Origin: Streptomyces violaceorubidus
GTDB lineage: Bacteria > Actinomycetota > Actinomycetes > Streptomycetales > Streptomycetaceae
Assembly: GCF_000717995.1 (NCBI RefSeq)
Contig: NZ_JODM01000024.1
Coordinates: 1-64,000, forward strand
Length of the DNA: 64,000 bases
Direction: 5' to 3'
Of this stretch, positions 57,445-64,000 are shown piece by piece; the stretch's first letter is position 1, and the number at the start of each line of letters is the position of its first letter. The notes below the pieces were generated by a model. That model was given only the letters and a program-made list of their open reading frames with translations, made no database searches and was not told where the DNA came from. The translations under genes were made by a program, and so were the position numbers.

Positions 57445-57648
57445 TCACTTCTCTCGCTTCGTTGCCTGTCGTTTCGGGTGCTGTGCCCGCCACGCGTCCA
57501 CTCCCTCCTCGGGCCAGAGGGAAGTGCGTCCGATCTTCTTGGGCTTCGGAAAGTCCGCTGATCGGTTGGCCAGGTTGTAGAGGCTCTGGCGGTTGATGCC
57601 GAGTCGTTCTGCTGCTTGGTCGGAGGTCAGGTAGCCGGTCAGGTCCAT
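57445..57648 (-). CDS. AlpA/excisionase-like HTH protein
   Basis: A 67-residue protein. YLTSDQAAERLGINRQSLYNL is an HTH_17 excisionase motif, followed by FPKPKKIGRTSLWPEEGVDAW, the typical wing and turn of AlpA/Xis proteins; the tail is basic. It probably bends DNA at the attachment site and directs the integrase 1.8 kb away, or represses its own promoter, where two AGTAG palindromes lie. Confidence 0.8.
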   Translation of the reverse strand: MDLTGYLTSDQAAERLGINRQSLYNLANRSADFPKPKKIGRTSLWPEEGVDAWRAQHPKRQATKREK

Positions 57649-57670
57649 GGGTTCAGCGTAGGCGGGGCGG

Positions 57671-57712
57671 AGTAGCTTGACTACTGCTACGCTTAGAGTA
57701 GCTCAACTACTC
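57671..57712. promoter_or_regulatory. Two palindromic operators upstream of the excisionase-like gene
   Basis: AGTAGCTTGACTACT (57671-57685) and AGTAGCTCAACTACT (57697-57711) share AGTAG/CTACT arms 26 bp apart. A minus-strand TTGAGC, 17-bp spacer and TAGTCA could be a promoter overlapping both. They lie between divergent genes. Confidence 0.65.
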
Positions 57713-57735
57713 CTATGACGGAAGATGGGGGAACG

Positions 57736-57888
57736 ATGCAGGAAGCGCTGACGCCCGAACTGGAGACGCGGTGCGGCAACCCCGAGTGCGACAGGGAAAC
57801 GCCCGAGAATAAGAGCCCTGCGGGCCGCGCCCGGTACTGTTCATCCCCCTGCGCCACGAAGGCGGCCCGTCTGCCAAACGGCTCCTGA
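57736..57888 (+). CDS. Tiny zinc-ribbon protein
   Basis: A 50-residue protein starting MQEALTPELE after GGGGGA. CGNPEC and YCSSPC pairs with a basic centre form a four-Cys ribbon. It ends right at a hairpin terminator. Short but well supported by SD and motif; role unknown. Confidence 0.65.
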   Translation: MQEALTPELETRCGNPECDRETPENKSPAGRARYCSSPCATKAARLPNGS

Positions 57889-57934
57889 CGAAGAATCGGA
57901 CTCCTATGCGATTCGGGGGTCCGATCCTTCGTTT
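57888..57934 (+). terminator. Terminator after the tiny zinc-ribbon gene
   Basis: Stem ACGAAG-A-ATCGGAC pairs with GTCCGAT-C-CTTCGT (one mismatch) and is followed by TT. The loop contains CTCCTATGCGATTCGG. Confidence 0.7.
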
Positions 57935-57964
57935 GGCGACAGATTCACTGTCAAGATCATTTTT

Positions 57965-57998
57965 GTGATGCTTGATAAGCTCACATGCAGTGCATCAC
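57965..57998. promoter_or_regulatory. Candidate operator sharing a word with the 2069-2098 promoter
   Basis: Arms GTGATGC (57965-57971) and GCATCAC (57992-57998) flank a palindrome ATGCAGTGCAT (57985-57995). TGCATCACG also occurs at 2073-2081 within the other palindrome. Confidence 0.4.
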
Positions 57999-58097
57999 GG
58001 GGTGATCGACGCGAACCGGTTCGGCGTACACGGCCCACGGTGTACGTTCATGCGGAACGCGCCGCCGGCGTCCCCACCGCGAGAGGACGAACCCCCC

Positions 58098-58378
58098 ATG
58101 GAATCCACCACCGCCACTCGTGAACGGCTCCTCGCACGCCAGCAGGAACTTCGGGCGGAACTGGAGCAGGTGCAACGGCACTTGGAGCAGCTGGACACGA
58201 TGGTGGTTGCGTCGCAGTGGCGGCATAGGCCCAGCGGTTCGAAGGGGCGCGGCACCTCTATCACACCGGTACGGACGACCGCTGCAAGCTGACGAACGGT
58301 CCCGAGACCATCACCCTCTACGAAGCCCTGCAAACGGGGCTGGCCCCGTGCAGTACGTGCAAGCCGAAGAGGCCCTAG
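58098..58378 (+). pseudogene. Frameshifted small coiled-coil/zinc protein
   Basis: The start MESTTATRER after GAGAGG opens a charged coiled coil (ELRAELEQVQRHLEQLDTMV) that stops at 58292. From about 58242, a -1 frame encodes ARHLYHTGTDDRCK, LTNGPETITLYEALQTG and CSTCKP, a much more protein-like C-terminus resembling Streptomyces small zinc proteins. The frames join at a GGGG run (58242-58245). Either one base is missing, naturally or by sequencing error, or translation slips. The unshifted product is 64 residues. Confidence 0.6.
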
Positions 58379-58490
58379 TGCGGCCGACCTCGCAGTGAGG
58401 TGAGGCAATAGATCCTCTGGCTCCAGTTAATGTTCCTGATCTCGGGCTGGCGTGAGCGGGGGGAACGTCCCGGCTAGACCGTGGCACGGT

Positions 58491-59201
58491 ATGGACATGC
58501 CCCCGAAGTCGAGTACCGCAGGCCAGGAGCAGGCGCTCAAGGAAGTACGCGCGGCCGCGAAGAAGTACCTCGCCGCCGATCTGCCGCCGCTGAAGCGTGC
58601 CGCCCGCCAGGCCCTCCGCGAAGCCGTTGCCCAGGCAGCGCAGGCCGGCGTCAAACAGGTTGAGGTCGCCAGGGCCTCTGGACTGAGCAAGGCGCAGGTC
58701 TCCCGTCTCTCCCGTGGTGCCACCAGTGGCCGCACCCCGCTGCCGCCAGCCGAGTACCTGGTACGCAGCCTTCCGACGGATCCAATCGTCACCCGCTACC
58801 AGGAAGGCGCTACCGCCGTCGACCTCGGTCGGGAGTACGGGTGCAGCAGCACCACCATCCTCACCATCCTGAGGCGCTGCCAAGTCCAGGTCCGGAAGGG
58901 CCGCGAGATCGAACTGCCCGTGTCCGATGCCGACCTGGTGCGCCGGTACGTGGACGAGCGGATGCAGATCCAGGACATTGCTGCCGAGCTCGGGGTGAAG
59001 CCGAACCTGATCTCCCGGCGCCTGTCGGCGGCCGGCGTGCGCATCCCTGTGGGGCATCGTCGGATGGATCTCCCGGATGCGGAGATCGTGCGACGGTACC
59101 GGGCGGGGGAGTCGGCGAACCGGATCGCGAAGTCTTATGGCGTCAGCCATGTGACCGTGATGCGTCGGGTGCGGGAGGATCGCGCCAGACGACGCGCATA
59201 A
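58491..59201 (+). CDS. Regulator with four tandem HTH motifs
   Basis: A 236-residue protein. After a helical N-terminus come four HTH-like units: VKQVEVARASGLSKAQVSRL; GATAVDLGREYGCSSTTIL; MQIQDIAAELGVKPNLISRR; GESANRIAKSYGVSHVTVMR. Each is followed by a basic spacer. Repeated HTHs suggest binding to long or repeated operators. It lies beside the integrase genes, so an immunity repressor or recombination regulator is a fair guess. The start is uncertain: ATG 58497 and GTG 58452 are alternatives. Confidence 0.7.
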   Translation: MDMPPKSSTAGQEQALKEVRAAAKKYLAADLPPLKRAARQALREAVAQAAQAGVKQVEVARASGLSKAQVSRLSRGATSGRTPLPPAEYLVRSLPTDPIVTRYQEGATAVDLGREYGCSSTTILTILRRCQVQVRKGREIELPVSDADLVRRYVDERMQIQDIAAELGVKPNLISRRLSAAGVRIPVGHRRMDLPDAEIVRRYRAGESANRIAKSYGVSHVTVMRRVREDRARRRA

Positions 59202-59236
59202 CGTGTGTTATGGATGATCGACGGTAGACTCAGATC

Positions 59237-59476
59237 ATGACGGCTGAAGATGACGAGGCAACCGGACGCCTACTCGTAGCCGCCGCGCTGCACGACGGAA
59301 TGCAGCACGATGCAGCTACAGCAGAAGCGGCACAGTGGCTCGCCAAGGACTGGGAACGCACTGGCCGCATCGAAGGTTCGATGTACGCAGTCGTCATGGG
59401 CTATGCACTCAAGCACGCCACCCCCGACGAACAAGAAGCGCTGCGCCGCTGGTTCACGGAGTTGACGGCACGATGA
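59237..59476 (+). CDS. Small hypothetical protein upstream of the integrase
   Basis: A 79-residue acidic protein, helical throughout (MQHDAATAEAAQWLAKDWER; EQEALRRWFTEL). It overlaps the integrase start by ATGA, so the two are translated together. No family recognised; it may control integrase levels. Confidence 0.6.
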   Translation: MTAEDDEATGRLLVAAALHDGMQHDAATAEAAQWLAKDWERTGRIEGSMYAVVMGYALKHATPDEQEALRRWFTELTAR

Positions 59477-60576
59477 CCCAACACACCGTCACCGCCCGGC
59501 CCCGCGCCGAACTCGCCACACCTGGCAGCGCGGAAGAGGCCCTGTACTGGCTGCGCGACACCCTCGGCACCGTCGCACGCCGCGACCCACGCACCCGCCG
59601 CCTCGGCCCACGCCGCTACCGCCTCGAACTCCTTGCCGAAGTCTGCGACCGCGACACCTTCCTCCTCATCACCTCCTGGCTTGGCTCCGAAGCCGTCCCC
59701 GCGGTCACGTCCAAGCAGGCCTACGCCGACGACGTCTGTCTCTGGGCCGACGTCGCCCGGGAGTTGGGCGGCCACGAACGCTTCCACGTCGGCGCCATCA
59801 CGCCCGGCATCATCGAGACCTGGACCAAGACACAGAAGGCCCAGGGCAAGGCGCCCCGCACTATCAACCGACGCCTGTCCGTCCTCACCGCCCTCACCCA
59901 GTACGCGGCATGGAAGACGAAGGAGACCATCGCCTCACCGGTCACCAAATACGACCGGCCACGCGTCGATCCCCGCGACGAGACCACCGCCACCCCCATC
60001 CTCGAAGTCCCAGAGTTCCAGGCCGTCGTCAACGCCGCCCAAACCCCGCGCCAGGCCCTCGTGCCCGTCCTCATCTACACCCTCGCCGGCCGCGTCACCG
60101 AGTGCTGCACCGCCCAGCTAGAGCACCTTAAGAAGACGGGCGGGAAGCGCCGACTGGACCTGTCCCGCAAAGGCGGGAAGGGCCGCGTCTGGCCGCTCCC
60201 AAACCGGCTGTGCGACCTCATCGACGTGGCCACCGCTGGCCGCGATAGCGGGACGCTGCTCCTGACCGACGATGACCGTCCCATGGACCGTCACGCCGTC
60301 GACCGCCTCCTCAACCGCCTTGGCGAGGAAGCCGGAGTTCTCCCCGGCCGGGACCTCACACCGCACGTCCTGCGTGCCTCCAAGCTCACCCACATGCACG
60401 ACGCCGGCCATCCAGTAGAGGAGATTCAGGAGTACGCCGACCACGCCGCTATCGAGACGACGCTGCGGTACATCCGACGCCGCGACGACGCCGCCCGCAA
60501 GGCCAAGCACGCTGCGGCCGCAGCCGCCGTCTACGACCACTTGGTAGACCGGTTCGTCAACAGGGGAGGAATATGA
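59473..60576 (+). CDS. Tyrosine recombinase (integrase)
   Basis: A 367-residue protein. The N-terminal SAM-like core-binding domain spans about 70-155. The catalytic residues are in order: R207 (LAGRVTEC), K236 (KGGKGRVW), H298/R301 (PHVLRASKL), H324 (YADHAAIE) and Y333 (TLRYI). The set is complete, so it should cut and rejoin DNA. It is coupled to a small upstream gene and to the endonuclease VII-like gene downstream (ATGA). The attachment site could not be located. Confidence 0.92.
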   Translation: MTQHTVTARPRAELATPGSAEEALYWLRDTLGTVARRDPRTRRLGPRRYRLELLAEVCDRDTFLLITSWLGSEAVPAVTSKQAYADDVCLWADVARELGGHERFHVGAITPGIIETWTKTQKAQGKAPRTINRRLSVLTALTQYAAWKTKETIASPVTKYDRPRVDPRDETTATPILEVPEFQAVVNAAQTPRQALVPVLIYTLAGRVTECCTAQLEHLKKTGGKRRLDLSRKGGKGRVWPLPNRLCDLIDVATAGRDSGTLLLTDDDRPMDRHAVDRLLNRLGEEAGVLPGRDLTPHVLRASKLTHMHDAGHPVEEIQEYADHAAIETTLRYIRRRDDAARKAKHAAAAAAVYDHLVDRFVNRGGI

Positions 60577-61031
60577 AGACGCCAGCCTGTTGGGCATGGC
60601 CAGCAGATCGGCCGGGAGAAGACGACGTCACTCGGAGATTCTGGGAAGGCATCGACACTACCGGCTACAGTGCCAGCGTTCTTGATCTCTTGGAGGAGGT
60701 AGCCGCCGCCCAGTGTGACGACGAGGGGACGCTCCGGACCTGGCAGGCCGGCCGATGTGCCATCTGCGGGGAGACAGACCGGACCATGGTCTGCGATCAC
60801 GACCACGAAACCGGATTGGTACGCGGCTGGCTGTGCGTCTCATGCAACACCCGAGAAGGTGTTGCCGTAGGCGTACCTGGAACGGTCATGGCGGCATATC
60901 GTCAGCGGCCGCCCACCGCCATTCTTGGGCTGACGATTCGGTACCGCGATCCCTTCGCGCGCCGGTATGCAGATCCGGAACCGGTCCGTAAGGATGGCTG
61001 GGACGACAGCTCCAGCGCGGACCTCACGTAG
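60573..61031 (+). CDS. Endonuclease VII / HNH-type nuclease
   Basis: A 152-residue protein. The core CAICGETDRTMVCDHDHETG then WLCVSCN (C62, C65, C88, C91; DHDHETG 75-81) is the zinc-containing beta-beta-alpha fold of recombination endonuclease VII. It cuts branched DNA in related phages, and so may resolve Holliday junctions or replication intermediates. The start overlaps the integrase stop. Confidence 0.88.
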   Translation: MKTPACWAWPADRPGEDDVTRRFWEGIDTTGYSASVLDLLEEVAAAQCDDEGTLRTWQAGRCAICGETDRTMVCDHDHETGLVRGWLCVSCNTREGVAVGVPGTVMAAYRQRPPTAILGLTIRYRDPFARRYADPEPVRKDGWDDSSSADLT

Positions 61032-61248
61032 CGGTAGGCCTGCGGGTCGGCTCCTGCCCCCACCGGATCTTCTCGGCGGTTTCCTTCTCGTCCACCAGGA
61101 GCCGGCCGTCTCCGAAGCAGTCGTCGCAGCGGCCCCAGCCGAGAGTGGGCTCGCCGTCCTCGTCGTCGGGCGGCTGGATGACTTGCACGGAGCCTTCACC
61201 GTCGCATTCGTCGCACGTGAACTCGTACTCGCCCTCGACCAGCGTCAT
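61024..61248 (-). CDS. DnaJ-like zinc-finger protein
   Basis: A 74-residue protein. CDECDGEGSV and CDDCFGDGRL are two CxxCxGxG repeats of the DnaJ central zinc domain, separated by an acidic linker. There is no J domain in this gene; one is encoded alone at 14676-15062. The end overlaps the convergent nuclease gene by 8 bases. Confidence 0.7.
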   Translation of the reverse strand: MTLVEGEYEFTCDECDGEGSVQVIQPPDDEDGEPTLGWGRCDDCFGDGRLLVDEKETAEKIRWGQEPTRRPTAT

Positions 61249-61286
61249 CGTGGCGCCCCTCCCCGGTGTGTGGGCTGTGATCCTAC

Positions 61287-62138
61287 TCAGCCTGCGGGCG
61301 TGTCCCAGAATCCGGTGTGGGCGATGACGTCTGCGGTGACGGGTGGGGTGCGTTGGGCGAGGAGGGGGTTGGTGGCGCAGATCTGCTGGATGAGCATGTT
61401 GGGGTAGCGGGAGGCAATGGGCCGGCCGCCTTGCCCGAGGATCAGCGCGTGGACGCCGTCGGCGGGGCGGGGTCGTTTGGGCAGGTAGTGGTGGAGGGCG
61501 GCTGCGGTGAGGGGTTCGAGGGTGTGCTTTGTGCCGACGTTCTCGAAGTCGTCGGGGGTGCGGACGGTCCAGGTGCCTTCGGCGGTGTTCTCGTACAGGT
61601 GTCGCATGTCGAGGCGGACGATTTCGCCGGGGCGCAGGCCTTCCAGGAGGAGGTAGCCGATCAGGCGGTCGCGGAGGTAGTGGCGGGCTTGGTCGGGGCC
61701 CCAGCCTCCGAGGCAGGTGAAGAAGGTGACGCGTTCCATGGGGGTGAGGCGTCGGGGTGGTTCGGCGTCGCGGTCGACTCCGGAGCGCAGCAGGTTGAGT
61801 TCGGGGAGCTGGCGGATGACGCCGGTGTCGCGGGCGGCGGTGTAGTAGCCGGTGAGTGCGGTGATGCGTCGGTCGTGGGATTTCGCGACGTCGGGGTGGT
61901 GGTGGGCGAGCCAGGCGAGGGTGTCGGGTCCGTCGAGGGGCCGGCCGTCGAGGGCCCAGGCGAGGTGCCGGTCCTGTGCCCAGCGGGCCACGTTCTCGAG
62001 GCCGAAGTCGTAGGGGTTGACGCGACAGTCGTGGCACCAGTCGAGCCAGGAGGTGACCTCGCGGCGGTACTCGATGGCGGTGGAGGGGCGGAGGGTGCCG
62101 CCGGTGAGCCAGGTGTCGAGGAGTGCGCGGGGTTCCAT
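61287..62138 (-). CDS. Tyrosine-recombinase-like protein lacking the catalytic C-terminus
   Basis: A 283-residue protein. The SAM-like N-terminal domain (about 5-105) and first catalytic half are recognisable: LLLEGLRPGEIVRLDMRHL carries the first Arg (R169) and TKHTLEPL could carry the Lys. After residue 260 it ends PPVTADVIAHTGFWDTPAG with no HxxR, second His or Tyr. It is therefore inactive as a strand-cutting enzyme unless extended by another frame. It may bind recombination sites as a regulator. A longer upstream frame is non-coding in character. Confidence 0.7.
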   Translation of the reverse strand: MEPRALLDTWLTGGTLRPSTAIEYRREVTSWLDWCHDCRVNPYDFGLENVARWAQDRHLAWALDGRPLDGPDTLAWLAHHHPDVAKSHDRRITALTGYYTAARDTGVIRQLPELNLLRSGVDRDAEPPRRLTPMERVTFFTCLGGWGPDQARHYLRDRLIGYLLLEGLRPGEIVRLDMRHLYENTAEGTWTVRTPDDFENVGTKHTLEPLTAAALHHYLPKRPRPADGVHALILGQGGRPIASRYPNMLIQQICATNPLLAQRTPPVTADVIAHTGFWDTPAG

Positions 62139-62179
62139 GCCCCTTAGTGTGCCCGTACCACGCCTCAGATCAAGATCTA

Positions 62180-62292
62180 TACAAAACCTCGGGACCCTCC
62201 ACCCACTTGGTGGCGGCTTGGGTATGTGGCGCGGTGCGGGGCGGAGATCGCGCGCTGCTTCTCCTGGTGGGTGGGGTGGCCGAGGTTTTGTA
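62180..62292. repeat. 13-bp inverted repeat upstream of the recombinase-like gene
   Basis: TACAAAACCTCGG (62180-62192) and CCGAGGTTTTGTA (62280-62292) are perfect inverted copies 87 bp apart. Outside them CAAGATC (62171) and GATCTTGG (62302) are also inverted, though offset. The AT-rich arms stand out from the surroundings. They could be an invertible segment, operators or recombinase-binding arms. The 282-bp gap holding them has no convincing gene. Confidence 0.7.
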
Positions 62293-62420
62293 CAGGTTGC
62301 CGATCTTGGGTTCGGGGCGGGCCTGCGGACCTTCTCCGAGGCTGCACGAATCACGCTACGGGCTGGACGGACAACCGTTCCCCCTGCACAACGGCGGCGT
62401 GTCAGCGTTCGGACGTTGGC

Positions 62421-62612
62421 CTACAGGCCGGGTATCGGCTCCTGATCCACGTCGTGCCGGTCGTAGCCGTGACGCGGTTCGGGATCGCATTCCGGGCCGA
62501 GGCGCCGGCTGCGCGAGACCTCGTCCGTCAACTCTCGGTGGCATTCGCGGCACCAGATGCGGGTACGGTCGCCGGGGTCGATGAGCAGCGTCTCCTGCCG
62601 GTCACGGGCCAT
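62421..62612 (-). CDS. DUF6011-like zinc-ribbon protein
   Basis: A 63-residue protein. WCRECHRELTDEVSRSRRLGPEC matches the CxxCxxxLxDxxSxxxGxGPxC pattern of DUF6011, common in actinobacterial mobile elements. Three cysteines and nearby His give a zinc site. Downstream of the GIY-YIG gene in the same direction. Function unknown. Confidence 0.7.
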   Translation of the reverse strand: MARDRQETLLIDPGDRTRIWCRECHRELTDEVSRSRRLGPECDPEPRHGYDRHDVDQEPIPGL

Positions 62613-62629
62613 GACTTCAGTTTCCTTAC

Positions 62630-63547
62630 TCAGTCTTGGAGTGATCCCCAGCGGGCGCGGCAGGGCGAGCGACGGCAGCGGTCAAGGCTGGGCACCGTGA
62701 ACATAGGGGAGAGCCCGCCTGCCCCTGATTCAAGCGCCTTGTCCTGGATGCAAGCGGCTACAGCAGCCCTTCGGCTGGACCAGGTCCCAGTGACGGCTGC
62801 GTGCACGAGGGAACGTCGGTTGGATCGCACGATACGACCGCCGAGGAGTGCTCCGTCTTGTGTGAGCGTTCGGACAGTCTGGTGCACCACGGTCTCCGCG
62901 AGGTAGGAGTTCAGCTCCACACACTGGCCTATGGGCGGCGCTGCGCTGCCAAGCGAAGGGATGCTCGACGTGGCACGCAACTCGTTGATGTAAGCGATCA
63001 GGTCAGGCGTCGGATGGAACCACTCGCGGCTCCGTGCTGATGCGCGGGCATGCTTGAACCGGCGCTGCAAATGGCGTTCACGGTCGATACCGCCAGGCTC
63101 AGTTGCCAGAGCTTCTGCATGCAGGGCGGTCATCCTCAGGCGAAGGTTCGTCGTCTTGCCGATCTTGATGAGCTTTTCCCGGCGGGCGAAGTAGACGAGT
63201 GGGGCATGTCGTCCGTACTGCGGATCCGGTTGGAGTCTGTCCCCGTACTTGCGGGTCCAGGTCGAGACGGACTTGGTCAGGTCTTCCTCCAGTTCGCGGA
63301 CCTTGGCTGCTCCGGCGGTATGGGCCAGCAGAGTCGCCGCTTCTTCCTCGTGGTCGGCGCAGAAGCGCAGTGGCTCCTTTGTGGTGGCAAGCATGCGGCA
63401 GTCGTCGAAGGCACAGATTCGAGTGGTGACGGATACCGCGATGACCTGGACGCGGGCGCCGCATCCACAGCGGAAGGCGTTGCGGCCGGCGCGTCCGTAC
63501 GGGTTCATGGATCTGCTGCATCCGCATCTGACGGTGAACTGCTGCAT
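62630..63547 (-). CDS. GIY-YIG (MUG113-like) protein with zinc motifs
   Basis: A 305-residue protein starting MQQFTVRCGC. CGC-x16-CGCG (8-29) and CAFDDC-x12-CADH (45-66) are N-terminal zinc knuckles, followed by a charged helix (75-105). The GIY-YIG domain (about 115-190) has LVYFARRE, KIGKTTNLRLR (128-138), a RERHLQRRF helix and REWFHP. The first Tyr, the Arg and the Glu needed for catalysis appear present. A related domain fused to membrane spans lies at 22083-22982. Confidence 0.75.
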   Translation of the reverse strand: MQQFTVRCGCSRSMNPYGRAGRNAFRCGCGARVQVIAVSVTTRICAFDDCRMLATTKEPLRFCADHEEEAATLLAHTAGAAKVRELEEDLTKSVSTWTRKYGDRLQPDPQYGRHAPLVYFARREKLIKIGKTTNLRLRMTALHAEALATEPGGIDRERHLQRRFKHARASARSREWFHPTPDLIAYINELRATSSIPSLGSAAPPIGQCVELNSYLAETVVHQTVRTLTQDGALLGGRIVRSNRRSLVHAAVTGTWSSRRAAVAACIQDKALESGAGGLSPMFTVPSLDRCRRSPCRARWGSLQD

Positions 63548-63671
63548 GGTTTCGTGTTCTCCCAGTTCAGAGACAGGGGTAGCGCGGTGACGAGTTCCGG
63601 AGTTAAGATTCGGGGGCGCGATTCGAGTCATCACCCAGGCCACCAACCTCTGTTGGTGGCCTTCGTCGTTC

Positions 63672-64000
63672 CTAGGCGGCGAGGGCGAGCTTGGCGGCGC
63701 AGGCCTTGTACTCGGCGCGGCGGGGCCGGTAGATGACGGCAATGGCTGCGACCTGGGCCGGTGTGTAGCGGGTGCAGGTGCGGGCCTGGCCCTTGCGGTA
63801 GGCGGTGCCGGTGACGCCCTGCACGCCAGCCTTGGTGGCGTTCTTGCGGAGGCTGCTGGCGACGGTGCGGGCTTGGCTGGGGGTGAGGCCGGCGGCGAGG
63901 CAGTGGGTGGTGAGGGAGCCAACGCCGCGGCGGTTAATGCGGGTGGCGGCGCGCTGGCTGCGGGTCCGGTTGCGGAGGGTCTGGCGGGCCTGGCGGCTGC
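63672..64000 (-). CDS. C-terminal part of a truncated gene
   Basis: About 109 codons are present, the 5' end lying beyond the window. The product is Arg/Ala-rich: RSQRAATRINRRG, GLTPSQARTVASSLRKNATK, YTPAQVAAIAVIYRPRR and a final CAAKLALAA. A TPSQ-type helix and TPAQ-type helix could be HTH units. I do not recognise the family. Confidence 0.55.
   Translation of the reverse strand, partial: SRQARQTLRNRTRSQRAATRINRRGVGSLTTHCLAAGLTPSQARTVASSLRKNATKAGVQGVTGTAYRKGQARTCTRYTPAQVAAIAVIYRPRRAEYKACAAKLALAA

Larger units (their letters stand above)
1..64000. mobile_element. Streptomyces-type phage-plasmid / prophage (whole window)
   Basis: The window contains a complete-looking siphovirus structural block (30.2-55.0 kb), a plasmid-type transfer block (18.4-29.7 kb), a replication block (14.7-17.7 kb), and an integrase with a small excisionase-like protein (57.4-60.6 kb). 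No chromosomal housekeeping gene is present, and the genes at both ends are cut, so the element continues outside the window. Whether it is integrated, circular or linear cannot be decided here: I found no attL/attR pair and no telomere-like terminal repeat. The actinomycete assignment is an inference from base composition and gene families. Confidence 0.85.

Overview
The window reads as one temperate phage-plasmid (or integrated prophage) of a Streptomyces-type actinomycete. Support comes from the very high GC content, frequent GTG starts, dense stop/start overlaps, and protein families typical of Streptomyces and its phages: WhiB, a HutC-type GntR repressor, FtsK/TraB-like transfer ATPase, Spd/Kil-like membrane proteins, ThyX and many small zinc-ribbon proteins. 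No ribosomal or core metabolic genes appear. The element runs past both window edges, because the first and last genes are cut.

Layout. (1) 0-14.4 kb: an early/accessory arm of small, mostly leftward genes in overlapping strings. It holds a NERD-domain protein, a WhiB regulator, a ribbon-helix-helix-like regulator with two palindromic operators, a tRNA-like gene, a secreted metalloprotease, a PLD/LuxR-like regulator, a lipoprotein and many DUF or zinc-ribbon proteins. (2) 14.7-17.7 kb: a leftward replication block with a J-domain protein, a DnaB-type helicase, and an initiator-like gene that carries iteron-like repeats inside its coding sequence, as lambda O does. (3) 17.7-19.4 kb: control region with hairpins, palindromes and a GntR/KorSA-like repressor facing right. 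(4) 19.4-29.7 kb: a rightward module resembling actinomycete conjugative plasmids and AICEs. It has small leader genes, an HEAAH metalloprotease-like protein, a membrane-anchored GIY-YIG protein, Spd-like membrane proteins, a 737-residue low-complexity membrane protein, the TraB/FtsK-like DNA translocase and KilB-like proteins. A strong terminator at 28604-28632 closes the main operon. (5) 30.2-55.0 kb: an uninterrupted siphovirus virion and lysis module in canonical order: terminases, portal, scaffold, decoration, major capsid, connectors, tail tube, G/GT chaperones with a GGGAAAA slip site, tape measure, distal tail and fibre proteins, amidase endolysin, holin-like proteins. (6) 55-64 kb: nucleotide metabolism (ThyX, Dcd), a second leftward cassette array, an AlpA/excisionase-like protein, a four-HTH regulator, a tyrosine integrase, an endonuclease VII-like protein, an incomplete recombinase-like protein, and a second GIY-YIG protein.

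How it would work together (inference). As a lysogen the element would integrate or exclude itself through the tyrosine recombinase with the small HTH factor, replicate through the initiator/DnaB pair, and hold transfer genes under the GntR repressor. Lytic growth would use the virion block. The unusual point is that a complete-looking virion module and an apparently intact TraB-type conjugation module sit side by side, giving two possible routes of spread. Recurrent short DNA modules link the two ends: identical stop-SD-start junctions, twin terminators and shared palindromic words. They suggest cassette exchange and a shared regulatory system.
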